Positions 44,301 to 52,047 of a stretch of DNA of 64,000 nt are shown here, piece by piece. The notes beneath the pieces were generated by a model. That model did not search any database. It had not been told where the DNA came from and worked only from the letters and a program-made list of their open reading frames with translations. Location of the stretch: contig MNCI01013909.1 of NCBI GenBank assembly GCA_015680685.1, positions 191,142 to 255,141 on the forward strand. The letters run 5' to 3'. The position numbers and the translations under genes are program-made. Positions within the stretch are counted from its first letter, which is position 1; the number at the start of each line of letters is the position of its first letter. This DNA is from Gnetum montanum (Eukaryota; Streptophyta; Gnetopsida; Gnetales; Gnetaceae).

Positions 44301-46671
44301 TGACAAAGCTACCACTAGTCCAAGTGGGAAGATAGTGAATTGCAATTAAGACATAACGATCTAGATGCCACAACTAGTCCCATCCATGGAATTCGACTGG
44401 ATTGTGCGTGAACGCTTGTGATTCGTATGGTTGGGCGTAGGGGTACTCGCTACTCATCGCACATCATGAAGTTATTGGAAAGAGTTGTAACTATTTAAGC
44501 TATTCTTTTGCTAAGATAGTTGATGGAGAAATTTAGATGCAAGAAGAGAAATTTGAGATGATTTTCATTGATTTGGAGAAAGCCTATGATAGCATTTCCT
44601 AAGAGTTTATTTGATGGATGTTAAAGAGGAAAGATATTCATATTGGATATATAGAGGCTAATCAAAACATATATCATGGAGCCATCACTCAAGCTTGCAT
44701 TATTTGTGGAGAGACCATAAACTTTCCTATGAAGGTATGGCTAAGACTAAGGATTTGCTCTAAGCCCTTGTATATTTGCCATTATCATAGATGAGTTGAT
44801 TAAAAAAATTCAATATGATATTCCTTGGTATATGCCCTTTGTAGATGATATTGTATTAATGGATAAGTCTAAAGAATCTTTGGCCATGAAAATGTAAACT
44901 TGGAGAAGAAACCTAGAATCAAAGAGGCTTGAGGATTAGTACAAGTTAAAAGGGAATACTTGGATTGTATTTTTAGTGGAACAAGAAGTAGTTAAGATAT
45001 GAAGATTAGAAATCAAATCTAAGATGTTACTTAGTGTAAGCAGTTTAGACACTTGGGGATCACTTGTTCAAATGGACAGTAAGATTAACAATGATGTGAC
45101 AAACAAAGTTGAAGCAAGCTGGATGAAATGGTGAAAAGCTAGTGGTGTGCTTTGTCATAGAAGAATCTCTTCTAGCTTGGTTAAAAGGAATGTTTTATAG
45201 AATTGTTATTAGAGGTGCAATCCCGTATTGGGCATAATGTTGATCTATTAAAAAGCATCAGGTTCAATACATGCATGTATAAGAGATGCAAATGCTTAAA
45301 TGGATGTTGGGTATCATTATAGTATTAATTCTTTTATTAAGAAAAGTTTGGGGGTGGCACCCATAGATGAAAAGATTAAAGAGAGTTTTTTAGATAGTTT
45401 ATGGTATGCAATATTTGAGTGTTAATGCTTATGTAGCTCTTAACAGAAGAGAATGATAGAAAAAAATTCATATAGCCAACTCATATAGTTGAGATAAGGC
45501 TAAGATGATCATAATGCCTATATATAATCTCTTTGATTTAGTGATCTCTTTGTTCATTAGTTAGCATTGTATCATGTTCAAATAATATGCACCAAGGAAC
45601 ATCCTCTTGTTTATCATTTGTTAATTCGTCTATCACAAGTCCCATACCTAGCAAAACATGCCACATCCCAAATTTCCAAGATCACCCAAGATTAGAATAC
45701 AATAAAAAGTGTAGAAATTTGTTTGATTATTGTTGCAAAGTGATATCTTCCTTTATAAGTAGGAGGACACCCCCAGGAAGCATTCTGCCAATCCAAAAGA
45801 AGCTACTGGTTATAAAAAACACTATTTTATGTTTCATTTACGTTTTACAAAAATGGAGATACGTAAAAATTGAAAAATTCAGACAAAAATTGAAAAAAGC
45901 TTTAAAGAGATTAATATAACCCTACTAGGCATACAAAACGTTAGTGTAAGATCTTGATTTCTTAGTTTATTTTGCTCTTGAGTTTTTATAAGAAATTGTG
46001 ATGTATTTGTTTCTCTTTGCTTCATACATAATGTTATGTATAATCCAGTATTTTACAGTCAGAAGGTTTGGTTACGACTAACTGGTTTCTGAGCACTGAT
46101 AGAAAATTTTACGGTTCACTAACTCCATTCCCAAGTATTCATGTGTTGTTTAATTTGTTCGTAGACAAGTCTTAAGTCATGAAAAACTGACAATGTGCTG
46201 TGTATACAGGATGGGGTTTTCTTATTACCTGGTTGCTGTGATCCATTTAATGAAAAGGCCCTACGTGCTTCACGGGGAGCATGCTTTCAGCTTCCTATTG
46301 CCAAAGGTTTGTGGAATCACTTGGAGATTTTAAAAGATTTTTACAGATTGCAAATGTATGCAGCTCACCCTGAATCCAACAAGGGACATTATAGTGACTT
46401 AGAATCTGGGAGGATTTCTTCATGTTCATCATCAACAGAAGAAAATATAGTTGGCTACAAAAATCAAGAGGCCTTACTCTCTAACGAATTTGCAAATGCA
46501 GTGGCAGGAAGTTCACTTTGTCTTATATTAGGCAGTGAAGGTAAAGGGTTATCTAAACAGGCAAGGAGTTCATGTCAGCTTGTTGCAATTCCTATGCCAG
46601 GTGGATTCGAGTCGCTCAACGTTTCAATTGCTGGCGGAATTTTCTTATTTTTGCTCAAGAAGAAATTATGA
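29085..46671 (+). CDS. SpoU/TrmH-family RNA 2'-O-ribose methyltransferase, four exons
   Basis: Joining 29085-29377, 31819-32113, 33361-33411 and 46210-46671 gives 1101 nt, 366 residues plus TGA, in one frame with GT-AG introns. The family methylates a ribose 2'-OH in rRNA or tRNA using S-adenosylmethionine, through a trefoil-knot fold. All three motifs are present: motif 1 DPGNLGTLIRTAAAF (197-211, Asn200 and Arg206), motif 2 LILGSEGKGLS (318-328, Glu323) and motif 3 IPMPGGFESLNVSIAGG (340-356). The layout matches the organellar-type rRNA methyltransferases related to MRM3. The N-terminus (Arg/Ser/Thr, few acids) could be a plastid or mitochondrial transit peptide. A Ser-rich insert (about residues 275-292) separates motifs 1 and 2. 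Length suits the family, and no stop or frameshift is seen. Confidence 0.93.
29660..29735 (-). mobile_element. SINE-like or tRNA-like remnant in intron 1
   Basis: On the minus strand TAGTGGTAAG (box A-like, around 29716-29725) is followed by GGTTCAATCCC (box B, 29678-29688) at tRNA-like spacing. No acceptor stem or anticodon arm can be drawn, so a SINE head is likelier than a tRNA gene. Confidence 0.4.
31448..31640 (+). mobile_element. SINE-like remnant in intron 1
   Basis: TGATGGTAAGGTGCTTG (box A-like) is followed by GAGTTCAAGCC (box B, 31485-31495). The body then has TCAGGACCCTACCATGGTGA and GCCTCTGGGTAATGATCC, wording typical of tRNA-derived plant SINE bodies. No flanking duplication was found. 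Confidence 0.4.
31819..32113 (+). CDS. Exon 2 of the SpoU methyltransferase gene
   Basis: Its first base completes the codon AG|G (Arg98); residues 99-196 follow. It encodes the N-terminal substrate-binding part (EISEYLQQKLSEPVIDYLFV through FPSELHRLLVLEGIQ). It ends in phase 0 at CAG|GTATTT. The open frame runs past the donor into the intron, which should not be taken as coding. Confidence 0.92.
32114..33360 (+). other. Intron 2 of the methyltransferase gene
   Basis: This 1247-bp intron has donor GTATTT and acceptor CCTTTGGCAG, phase 0. It is T-rich with no repeat or gene recognised. Confidence 0.88.
33361..33411 (+). CDS. Exon 3 (51-bp micro-exon) of the SpoU methyltransferase gene
   Basis: Only 17 codons, DPGNLGTLIRTAAAFQW, but they are exactly family motif 1 with the catalytic-site Asn and Arg. 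Flanks are GGCAG and GTACAT. Phase is 0 on both sides. Confidence 0.93.
34345..34590 (+). repeat. Imperfect tandem repeat in intron 3
   Basis: GGGTACATATRGTCATCTA occurs at about 34349 and 34454, the phrase CCTCCCTACTAA twice, and TTTATATGGAAGAAGTTG at about 34400 and 34531. Together these make two diverged copies of a unit of about 105-130 bp. Confidence 0.7.
34860..35890 (+). pseudogene. LINE fragment L1: C-terminal part of a reverse transcriptase ORF
   Basis: The readings are MIFINLRKT (RT block with the first Asp replaced), DNYIKLIQNMYEGAI, VVMDELRKYIIKSL, VDDV in place of the catalytic DD box (near 35150), LKISRSKTEYMECNF-like wording, VSGVL and KLKGEFYRIVIT...LYGAEC, then HEWCLIRFGYIQGR. 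This order is that of plant non-LTR elements of the RTE-like type. It is heavily mutated, with no poly(A) end or flanking duplication found. Confidence 0.75.
35513..35572 (+). repeat. Perfect 30-bp tandem duplication inside LINE L1
   Basis: Two identical adjacent 30-bp units (35513-35542, 35543-35572) start ATGGTGCTGAATGTTAGG and end in AAAAAAAC. The unit preserves frame, repeating the GAEC-type LINE motif. Confidence 0.9.
36380..36515 (+). pseudogene. LINE fragment L2, left piece, interrupted by element D
   Basis: The reading ends with NYRGIKLMT, the conserved block just before the (S)HTMKLWERV block of plant RTE-like LINE RTs. The continuation (MKLLERVV) is found immediately behind element D at 44466, so D landed between these two blocks. 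Sequence before about 36380 is not confidently LINE. Confidence 0.65.
36511..36515. repeat. Left target-site duplication of element D (diverged)
   Basis: GATAT here pairs with CACAT at 44460-44464. The LINE reading suggests the original was CATAT, each copy having one change. Confidence 0.55.
36516..37393 (+). repeat. 5' LTR of element D
   Basis: It runs from TGATGAGTCATG to CACATCA. The U3 has repeated ATATCGG/ATCCAATAT units (36540-36630), TATAAATA is at 36643-36650 and AATAAA at 36811-36816. It closely resembles the 3' LTR 43579-44459. Confidence 0.9.
37395..37412 (+). other. Primer binding site of element D (tRNA-Asp type)
   Basis: TGGTGCCGTTGTTGGGGA differs at two positions, both C-to-T, from the complement of the 3' end of plant tRNA-Asp. 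It sits one base behind the LTR end. Confidence 0.85.
37490..39692 (+). pseudogene. gag: gag of element D, nearly intact core
   Basis: The N-terminal part (37490-38050) is broken and includes an Arg/Ser-rich stretch (RDHGKSYRSHGNSPSVSSS). From 38169 one frame runs to 39692 with only three stops (38439 TGA, 38598 TAA, 39261 TAG), each one transition away from Trp or Gln. It holds the capsid-like core (MNNIPKFAGGYNSGLQHHLQ, WYRLLKPKSIHRWSTMLELF), a Lys/Glu-rich helix, the knuckle CDICLYDHPKGYC (CX2CX3HX4C, about 39040-39080) and a Tyr/Gln/Ser/Pro-rich tail with PDPFGYYVQQPVSP. It is the best-kept gag in the window. Confidence 0.85.
38054..38160 (+). repeat. Exact 53-bp direct repeat flanking a single N
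   Basis: 38054-38106 and 38108-38160 are the same 53 bp (TACAAAGGTAGTTAAAATAC onward) separated by one N at 38107. This is the look of two overlapping contig ends that were not merged. Confidence 0.92.
39969..40438. repeat. 222-bp inverted repeat bounded by Ns, probable assembly artefact
   Basis: The left arm 39969-40190 ends at the N at 40191. The right arm 40217-40438 is its reverse complement (one mismatch noticed) and ends at the N at 40439. The 25-bp loop is 40192-40216. Equal arms that stop exactly at Ns point to an assembly or gap-filling join rather than biology. Confidence 0.88.
40051..40066 (+). other. Second polypurine-tract-like sequence in element D
   Basis: GCTTAGTTGTGGGGGAGA matches the true 3' polypurine site of element A (GCTTAGTTGTGGGGGTA) and lies where the other elements carry it just behind integrase. 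Here it follows gag-linker sequence because pol is deleted. Confidence 0.6.
40440..40825 (+). other. Leader of the 3' ORF in element D
   Basis: This non-coding stretch parallels B 22540-22911; CCCGAAAGGTATTATAAGGG resembles B's AAGGTATTACAAGGGCAAG. It ends in TTGATTGTAG directly before ATG 40826, an intron-acceptor-like context. No TATA box is seen in what remains after the join at 40439. Confidence 0.5.
40826..43394 (+). pseudogene. 3' ORF of element D: plant-transposon-like domain plus coiled coil, broken
   Basis: It starts MAPKSGGQGGPLQGASKRPR. The first frame runs to 41965 with stops. It contains GEWYLGETYQFWHNKEEG, SISYSIKAIVEALNIP, RICFKINTYHLFPTKGLN, GSAILMGKYNANLAQLYFMEIQR and LPFSCLIRKLCKRAGI, collinear with B and A. 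A Glu/Gln/Lys-rich stretch (EEQKQELEKEQEQEPKQRQE) follows. After a frame change there are heptad-rich helices (42200-43200) and an EEPPPLGIT tail before TAG at 43392. Product function is unknown. No membrane segment is seen. Confidence 0.72.
43564..43578 (+). other. 3' polypurine tract of element D
   Basis: TCAGTCGTTGGGGTA immediately precedes TGATGAGTCATG of the right LTR. Confidence 0.75.
43579..44459 (+). repeat. 3' LTR of element D
   Basis: It starts TGATGAGTCATG and ends ACTCATCG (terminal CA mutated to CG). The TATA box is at 43694-43701. The end was placed using the LINE frame and the diverged duplication CACAT behind it. Confidence 0.85.
44465..45480 (+). pseudogene. LINE fragment L2, right piece
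   Basis: It begins MKLLERVV directly behind the target duplication, continuing NYRGIKLM of the left piece. Then come FEMIFIDLEKAYDSIS (RT catalytic block with Asp), IEANQNIYHGAIT, FPMKVWLRL, MPFVDDIVLMDKSKE (catalytic DD, near 44835), WRRNLESKRL, KLKGMFYRIVIRGAI and QMLKWMLGII. This is the order of an RTE-like LINE RT. Many frame changes and stops are present. Confidence 0.8.
46210..46671 (+). CDS. Exon 4 (last) of the SpoU methyltransferase gene
   Basis: It encodes residues 214-366 and TGA. It contains DGVFLLPGCCDPFNEKALRA, the Ser-rich insert, motif 2 (GSEGKG) and motif 3 (SLNVS), so most of the knot fold lies here. The acceptor is TATACAG|GAT, and an in-frame ATG 15 bp upstream lies in the intron. 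No canonical AATAAA was found within 150 bp downstream. Confidence 0.94.
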   Translation, partial: DGVFLLPGCCDPFNEKALRASRGACFQLPIAKGLWNHLEILKDFYRLQMYAAHPESNKGHYSDLESGRISSCSSSTEENIVGYKNQEALLSNEFANAVAGSSLCLILGSEGKGLSKQARSSCQLVAIPMPGGFESLNVSIAGGIFLFLLKKKL

Positions 46672-48754
46672 TGCAATTTTTGTGCTTTTCTAGGTGTAAC
46701 TTCTTATAGCATGAATGAAAGAAAAATTTTGTATCTGTACGGGGATCCTATAGTATTATTCTTCTGCGACCTACGAAACTGTGGTAGTTTTGGTTATGAT
46801 GCATATTCTTGATCTTTCCTGTGAAAGCATGGAAACAAAATGATTATGCTTAGAAAAATTTATCAAATATCCTATTAAAGAATTATTTTCTTAAAACAAA
46901 TGCATTTTGCAGAATTTTCAAAATGATGTCACGTTCTTAGCTGTTATCAAACAAGCTTTCAGAACGTTGTTTTTAAAAACATTTTCCAATACAGATTTCT
47001 AGAGTTTCGGGAGATGAATAATGATTGCCTTTAAATGTTAATGAAATTTGGATTTAAATGTTAATGTTAATGCAAGGATGGAGAAGAAACTCCGCTATGC
47101 GCCTGTAGCATGTAAATGTATATGCATTTTTCATCTTCTAAGTTAGTAGATATAACATGGGATATTTGAACATAAATGGTTAGTTTGTTCCCGAGTCTCA
47201 TTTCCAGTGATCTCAGCTTTCCCTTCCCCTCATCCCTATGACTTATTCAGGTTCCTGTAATTGATACACTTTTAATATCAATAGATCTTCTTTTCGGGGT
47301 CTGACACCCCCCATAAATGGTTAGTTTGGAAGAGGGATTTTATTTTTGTATGATGCTTAAATTTTGGAGAAAATGAACCAGAATTTCTTATGTTCAAAGA
47401 TAATTAAGTCTATTGCTTTCTTGGTAAGTTTAAATTACGGTGGAGACCTTGTTATATTTGAAATTTACTAAACAATTAACTTTTTCTGGAATTAACAGGT
47501 TGCTTTATTTTTTTAAAAAAATTTAGATTATCTATTTACTTTAAATTTAATTTGCATCTGAATGTCTGCTAAAAGTTTTTTAAGTACTTGCTATATACAT
47601 GATATCATTATGTGGATTATAAGTTCAATGGTCATAGGTTTTATATTAATGTTTTTTTATTTTTATTAATATCATGACAATGACTAAAATAAGACATTTT
47701 TAGATCCCTTGAAAATGACATGGGCATAATAAAATATACAACAATCAGGTATTGACTTAATGGTAAGAGTTTTGGCATGTAAAATCAGATCATGGGTTTA
47801 ATTGACATAGGAAGCCTAGGTCATAATTTCAATTTCATTGGGCAAGACTCATTTATGAAGAAAGTAAACAAAAAAGTTCCAACAAGAAATTGTATTAGTG
47901 ATGTAGGCTCTCAACCTATCTAATATATATAAAATTTAATTTAATTTCCACTTGCCATGGATGTTGTCACTTCAGTCTCTTCTTTGCACTTCAATTCTTT
48001 TATGCTATTTCCAATAACGTCCTCTCTTTTAGGTCCTTGTTCCATGTTATCATGTTCTCTATTTCATTTTTAACATATCCTTTCATTAGTCATGTTCATA
48101 TTCATGTTCTATAAATTATGATTTTTTTGTTTTTTGTTTTTTTCCCCATTTCATAAGTTATGTAAAACTTGGTGTTTTATTTATTGAATTGGCACATAGC
48201 ATTCTATAGCAATAAGATTGTGGTTCATGATCTTCTTTAAGGTTTCTCTTATTCCACACTATTATATATATGTAGTGTTGATTTTTTCATTTATATTTTT
48301 ATATGTATTTTAGACTTCTTTTATAATCCTCAAGGACACGAATATGTAACAATAAATTATATTTCATTCATAATCTTTGGATAGTGGATAATATAATGCT
48401 AAATAACTAAATTTCTCACCCTATGTTATACACAATTTTTTTAGAATTGATCCTAAGATTTGATTTGTTGATTTAGATATATAGTATAAATATGTAACCA
48501 AACTAGTTATTAAGCATATAATTATGAGTTTATATTTGTAGTAGTATGTGATATTTATGAACTTAAATTTTTCATATTTATAACCTCTATATTGATATAT
48601 TTGTTACAAGGTTCCATGTTTAATTTAATAGCTATTAAGCATTGAGTTATGGGTTTGTATTTGTAGTACTTCATAATATTTATGAACCTAAATTTTTTAT
48701 ATTTATGACTTTTACATAGTAAAAAAGCAAGTCCACCGTTAGAAATTTAAGATG
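46672..48754 (+). other. 3' flank of the methyltransferase gene
   Basis: This AT-rich stretch has no open frame of note. The 3' UTR probably occupies the first few hundred bases; AATGAAAGAAAAATTTTG near 46713 is the closest thing to a processing signal. A SINE-like candidate lies at 47755-47835. Confidence 0.5.
47755..47835 (+). mobile_element. SINE-like remnant downstream of the gene
   Basis: TTAATGGTAAGAGTTTTGG (box A-like) is followed about 30 bp later by GGGTTTAATTG (box B with a C-to-T change) at tRNA-like spacing. It is similar in style to the intron-1 candidates. Confidence 0.4.
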
Positions 48755-48930
48755 ACAACTTGGAACATTGGCATTCCCTTGAAAGACCTTTGAAATTATT
48801 AATGTCATTAAAAGATGGAAAAATTAGCATTGATTGCCTCTAAGAAATAAGATGTAAAAATATAAGAAATAAGATTGAGGATGGTCAAAATGGAAAAATC
48901 TCAATAAACTAAAGGAAAACTTTTATAAGA
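48755..48930 (+). pseudogene. LINE fragment L3: start of the endonuclease-RT ORF
   Basis: The readings TTWNIGIPLKDL and, in another frame, KISIDCLQEIRCK-like wording (with TAA at the Gln codon) correspond to the first blocks of the LINE endonuclease (TWN... and Q-E). It is cut on the right by the LTR of element E. Confidence 0.5.
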
Positions 48931-49844
48931 CAACCATATGAATACGAGTGTTCACCCACGATCCGATTGAACTCCGCAGACGGGCTAATTGTGGTATCTA
49001 GATAGTTACACGTTGATTGCAGTTCACTGTCTTCCCACCTGGACTAGTATTTGCTTTGTCATGTATAGTTTAGTCTAGAGTGAGGTGTATGATGTGGGCC
49101 TAAACTAGTGCTACTCCTAAAGGTAATGGAAAATAACTTTGTTTTAAGCTAAGAGGGAGTGGGAGAAGAGAATCTAAGCTAGCCTAAGTGCGATGAACAT
49201 TCGTCCTTAATCATATGTACACATCTTGAACCTCGTGTACTACTTTTGGGATTACCAAATGTATATTACTTGAGCGCTCCTAGATATGCTACTGGGTTAC
49301 CAAGTAGGCACACTTAAAATGCTCTTGATTAAGTCGTACTCATTCCGTGTTTAATAACAGGGATAGTAAAGGAAGGTAAAGAAACATTAATTAAGAAAGC
49401 AATAAATAACAATAACAATTAAGCAATTGAAACTAAGTGAATGCTGCAATGATGGAGTAATCTCGATCTTTATTGCTGGTCATGTGCATGTCCAAGTATG
49501 TCACACTTGAATAAAGGTTCCGTACAATTACAATCATCACATTGCGTGCATGCATTGGGGAAAGAGTTGAGATGAACTAAAAATGAACAAAAAGACTCTA
49601 CTTCTATACTGACCTACTAACTTATTGACTCCCCTTCCTGTGCGTCCAAAGGTGTATTTATAGGCTTACATAGGAGTTGTGATATTGTGTATCCGATATT
49701 GTTATCTAGGCTGTGATATCGCGTACTCGATATCGCGAATCTGATATTGCGGGTCTGATATCGAGGGTCTGATGTCAAGGGTTCGATATCAAGGGTTCGA
49801 TGTCAAGGGTCCGATATTAGCACATGGCAAACCATGATTTAGCA
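48931..49844 (-). repeat. 3' LTR of minus-strand element E
   Basis: On the minus strand it starts TGCTAAATCATGG directly after GTGGGGGTA (polypurine tract, 49845-49853) and runs to ATTCATATGGTTG. The last ~25 bp of the usual LTR end are missing. TATTTATA at 49655-49662 is the TATA box on the minus strand, and TTTATT at 49469-49474 the AATAAA signal. The U3 contains the GATATC array described separately. Confidence 0.82.
49676..49815 (-). repeat. Array of GATATC-type units in the U3 of element E
   Basis: Ten or so units of about 13 bp of the type GATATCGAGGGTC/GATGTCAAGGGTC/GATATTGCGGGTC follow each other, with some longer spacings at the left end. The array sits just upstream (minus strand) of the TATA box. 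Shorter versions of the same motif occur in the U3 of B, D and F. Confidence 0.8.
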
Positions 49845-50964
49845 TACCCCCACAACTGAATAATAACTCGTCCTCGAGTTAAAGAAAGTGAGGAACAAGT
49901 TCATTCAATTACAAACAGGGGATAGGTATGAGATTATTGAATGACCATGGACTATTTCATGCCACAATGTGGGACTAAACAAAATTTGGACATAGACATA
50001 AAAGACAAAACTTGTGGAACTCATGGGGTTTCCGATGGTGGTGGCTCCTCCATGGGTGCCTTTCCTTTGTCCTACGCTTCAGGCTTCTAAGATTGATACC
50101 ATTGAAGAAGCACCTGACGTTTCTCCTCTTCTATCCAAGGATTATAAGCCGTCCATGTTGATGTTCTAATGTTTGATGGAGTTGGCACTTCCTATGGACA
50201 CAGCAGTTGTAGGAACACTTGATTGGCCTTGACATGCCATGCCGCAAATAGTTGTTGTTCTTTTTCGTAGGCTCGGGCCCTGACCTCTCCACCTTTTGCT
50301 TGGCCAGATTGTGTAGTGACAGAAGTTCCCTGATGGATGCTGAATGATTGTGCCTCCTGCTCTGCATGTTCTGCATGAGGTCCTTGGCCTTTGCCTCCCC
50401 TTGGGCATTTAGTTGCACCTTGAGAAGGTCCTCCTTGTTAGTAAGGTTATTGAAAGAAGTTCAATTATTTCATACCTTACTCATTGCCTTTAATAAATGT
50501 TGAATTCTTTGCTTAGTGTGATTTTAGAGTTAGAAATTTTTTCAAGGAAGTTGCCCTAAAAGTTTAGTGACACATAAAAGGACATGTAATGGTTTTGAGA
50601 AAAATTTGATAAAATGATGACAAAGGGAAGAAGAGGTTTGGCAATGAAGTACTTAGAAGGTATAAAATGATGTGATGATGATGTGCAATGAGTGTAAATT
50701 ACAAAGGTTTTGCAAGTGGGTCCTCCCCAAAGCAGGTTCCTACCTATGATGCCCTTACGTAACCATGCCTAAAAATGTCCGTAGGCACTAAAAGGTTTAA
50801 ATGTAATCCCCACTAGTTGCACAAAACACACACATGTAGATACCACCATGATGAGATATGAATTCAATGCTACATAAGACATGAGTCACAAATACATGAG
50901 CAACAAGATGAGGTGAATTGTAGAAGTGATTGCAAAGATTGGGACATGAGGTAACTGACCCAGG
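49845..50964 (-). mobile_element. Element E internal 3' part, cut by element A
   Basis: Reading the minus strand from 50964 there is a spacer with the conserved CTTTGGGGAGGACCCAC block (plus strand 50713-50735), then the C-terminal part of the 3' ORF (50418-50040, ending in an EEPPP-like tail), then the polypurine tract and LTR. The N-terminal part of the 3' ORF is deleted. Element A is inserted at 50965, and the rest of E would lie beyond A outside the window. Confidence 0.7.
50131..50418 (-). pseudogene. 3' ORF remnant of element E
   Basis: This 95-codon open piece (MQLNAQGEAKAKDLMQNM...) is rich in Gln, Lys and Arg. It occupies the place of the coiled-coil region before the C-terminal tail in D (43200-43390), and the minus strand just beyond (to about 50030) reads like D's tail. 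It is too short to show a domain. The assignment rests on position and on the similar tail. Confidence 0.45.
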
Positions 50965-51902
50965 TGATGAAGTGTCAAAAGTCAATGCATCAACTGGACT
51001 GTGTATACAGGGCTAGGTATACGCGGTCGCGTTGACGCGGGCCCATCGACGTAACCACCTTACATCGACGTGGCCCCGTTTATGCAGCCACCCTTCCCGG
51101 CCTATAAATATGAGGGCCTTTCGCCTCATTTAGGCATCTTTTTGAGTAGTTGTAGCGAAGCTCTTGCAGTTTTCTCTCGCAAGAGATAGAATATTTTCCA
51201 AGTGCCCATAGTAGGTGTATGAAAAGCGATCGGATCTTTATTTGAGCGTTGATGTATCTGAGCCCATTGGCGTGACGGCAATAAAGACGAACTGTTCATG
51301 CAATCCTTGCAGCATTTGGACTTAGTTATTTCATGCATTTAATAGTTTAACATGTTTATGGTTTATTAATTACTTGTTGATGCTTTACTAGTTACTTGTT
51401 GATTACTTATGTTTTTATTATTATAATTGCAATCGTTATTGTTCATTAGTAGTTTGTTAAAGACATAAGTATGACCATCTCGAACGTAATCCAAACACTT
51501 GGTAAGCCCAGTGATGCTTAACGTATGGTAACCCAACAGTGTTAGGAAATGCTCAGAACGTGCTCGGAAGATGGGACCAGATACTTATGCTAGGAGTAGT
51601 TAGAATATAAACTAGGATACTTAGAGATTAGATTATAGTTTATTCCTTACCTTCCATACTTCAATTAGTCATCGAAAAAGATAATTAAAAGATATAAAAA
51701 TCATTAGCCTTAGTCTCACTTAACTAATGTAAATAGAGCTTCACAAGTGAGATTAGGATGAAAACGACCGTTCTAACACAAGGTTTCACTGGTTAGAAGT
51801 CTGGTGTATGTTAAGTGCTTACAGTCTACAGATTTCGACCGAGTCATGCGTGAACGCTTGTGATTCGTATGGTTGGGCGTAGGCATACCTAGCCACTCAT
51901 CA
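50965..51902 (+). repeat. 5' LTR of element A
   Basis: This 938-bp LTR starts TGATGA and ends TCATCA (perfect inverted ends). A GC-rich U3 contains GTATACGCGG, TCGCGTTGACG and repeated ATCGACGT (51010-51090). TATAAATA is at 51103-51110 and AATAAA at 51280-51285. Confidence 0.92.
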
Positions 51903-51903
51903 T

Positions 51904-51921
51904 TGGCACCGTTGCCGGGGA
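51904..51921 (+). other. Primer binding site of element A (tRNA-Asp type)
   Basis: TGGCACCGTTGCCGGGGA differs at one base from the complement of the plant tRNA-Asp 3' end and lies one base behind the LTR. Confidence 0.9.
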
Positions 51922-52047
51922 CTGTTAGTCTTACATGCGTCATCTAACTTTAGTGAAATTATCAATTAAGTCATTGGAACGGACCCAGGGTAGAAATATC
52001 TATGCACACTAGGCGAACTTAAGTTAATCATAAGGTACATCGATTAT

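Larger units (their letters stand above)
36516..44459 (+). mobile_element. Athila-like element D with pol deleted, inside LINE L2 in intron 3
   Basis: LTRs at 36516-37393 and 43579-44459, a tRNA-Asp primer site, a nearly open gag, the behind-integrase G-rich tract, a 3' ORF and a polypurine tract are all present. Protease, RT, RNase H and integrase are absent: sequence jumps from the linker after gag (about 40020) to the tract normally found behind integrase (40051). Single Ns at 38107, 40191 and 40439 mark assembly joins, so part of the internal sequence may be missing or duplicated. The LINE reading continues across it, confirming both ends. Confidence 0.85.
33412..46209 (+). other. Intron 3, 12.8 kb, filled by retroelements
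   Basis: The donor is GTACAT and the acceptor TGTATACAG, phase 0. About two thirds is explained: LINE fragment L1 (34860-35890), LINE fragment L2 (36380-36515 plus 44465-45480) and, inside L2, element D (36516-44459). Open stretches elsewhere (33509-33694, 45587-45919) have no recognisable product. All elements lie in the same orientation as the gene. Between about 33700 and 34340 and between 45500 and 46209 I see nothing specific. Confidence 0.88.

Noticed and set aside
36511-44471. Absence of a target duplication around element D (GATAT against TGAAG)
   Set aside because: Taking the right LTR to end at 44459 and using the LINE frame gives GATAT and CACAT, each one change from CATAT, so a decayed duplication is the better reading.
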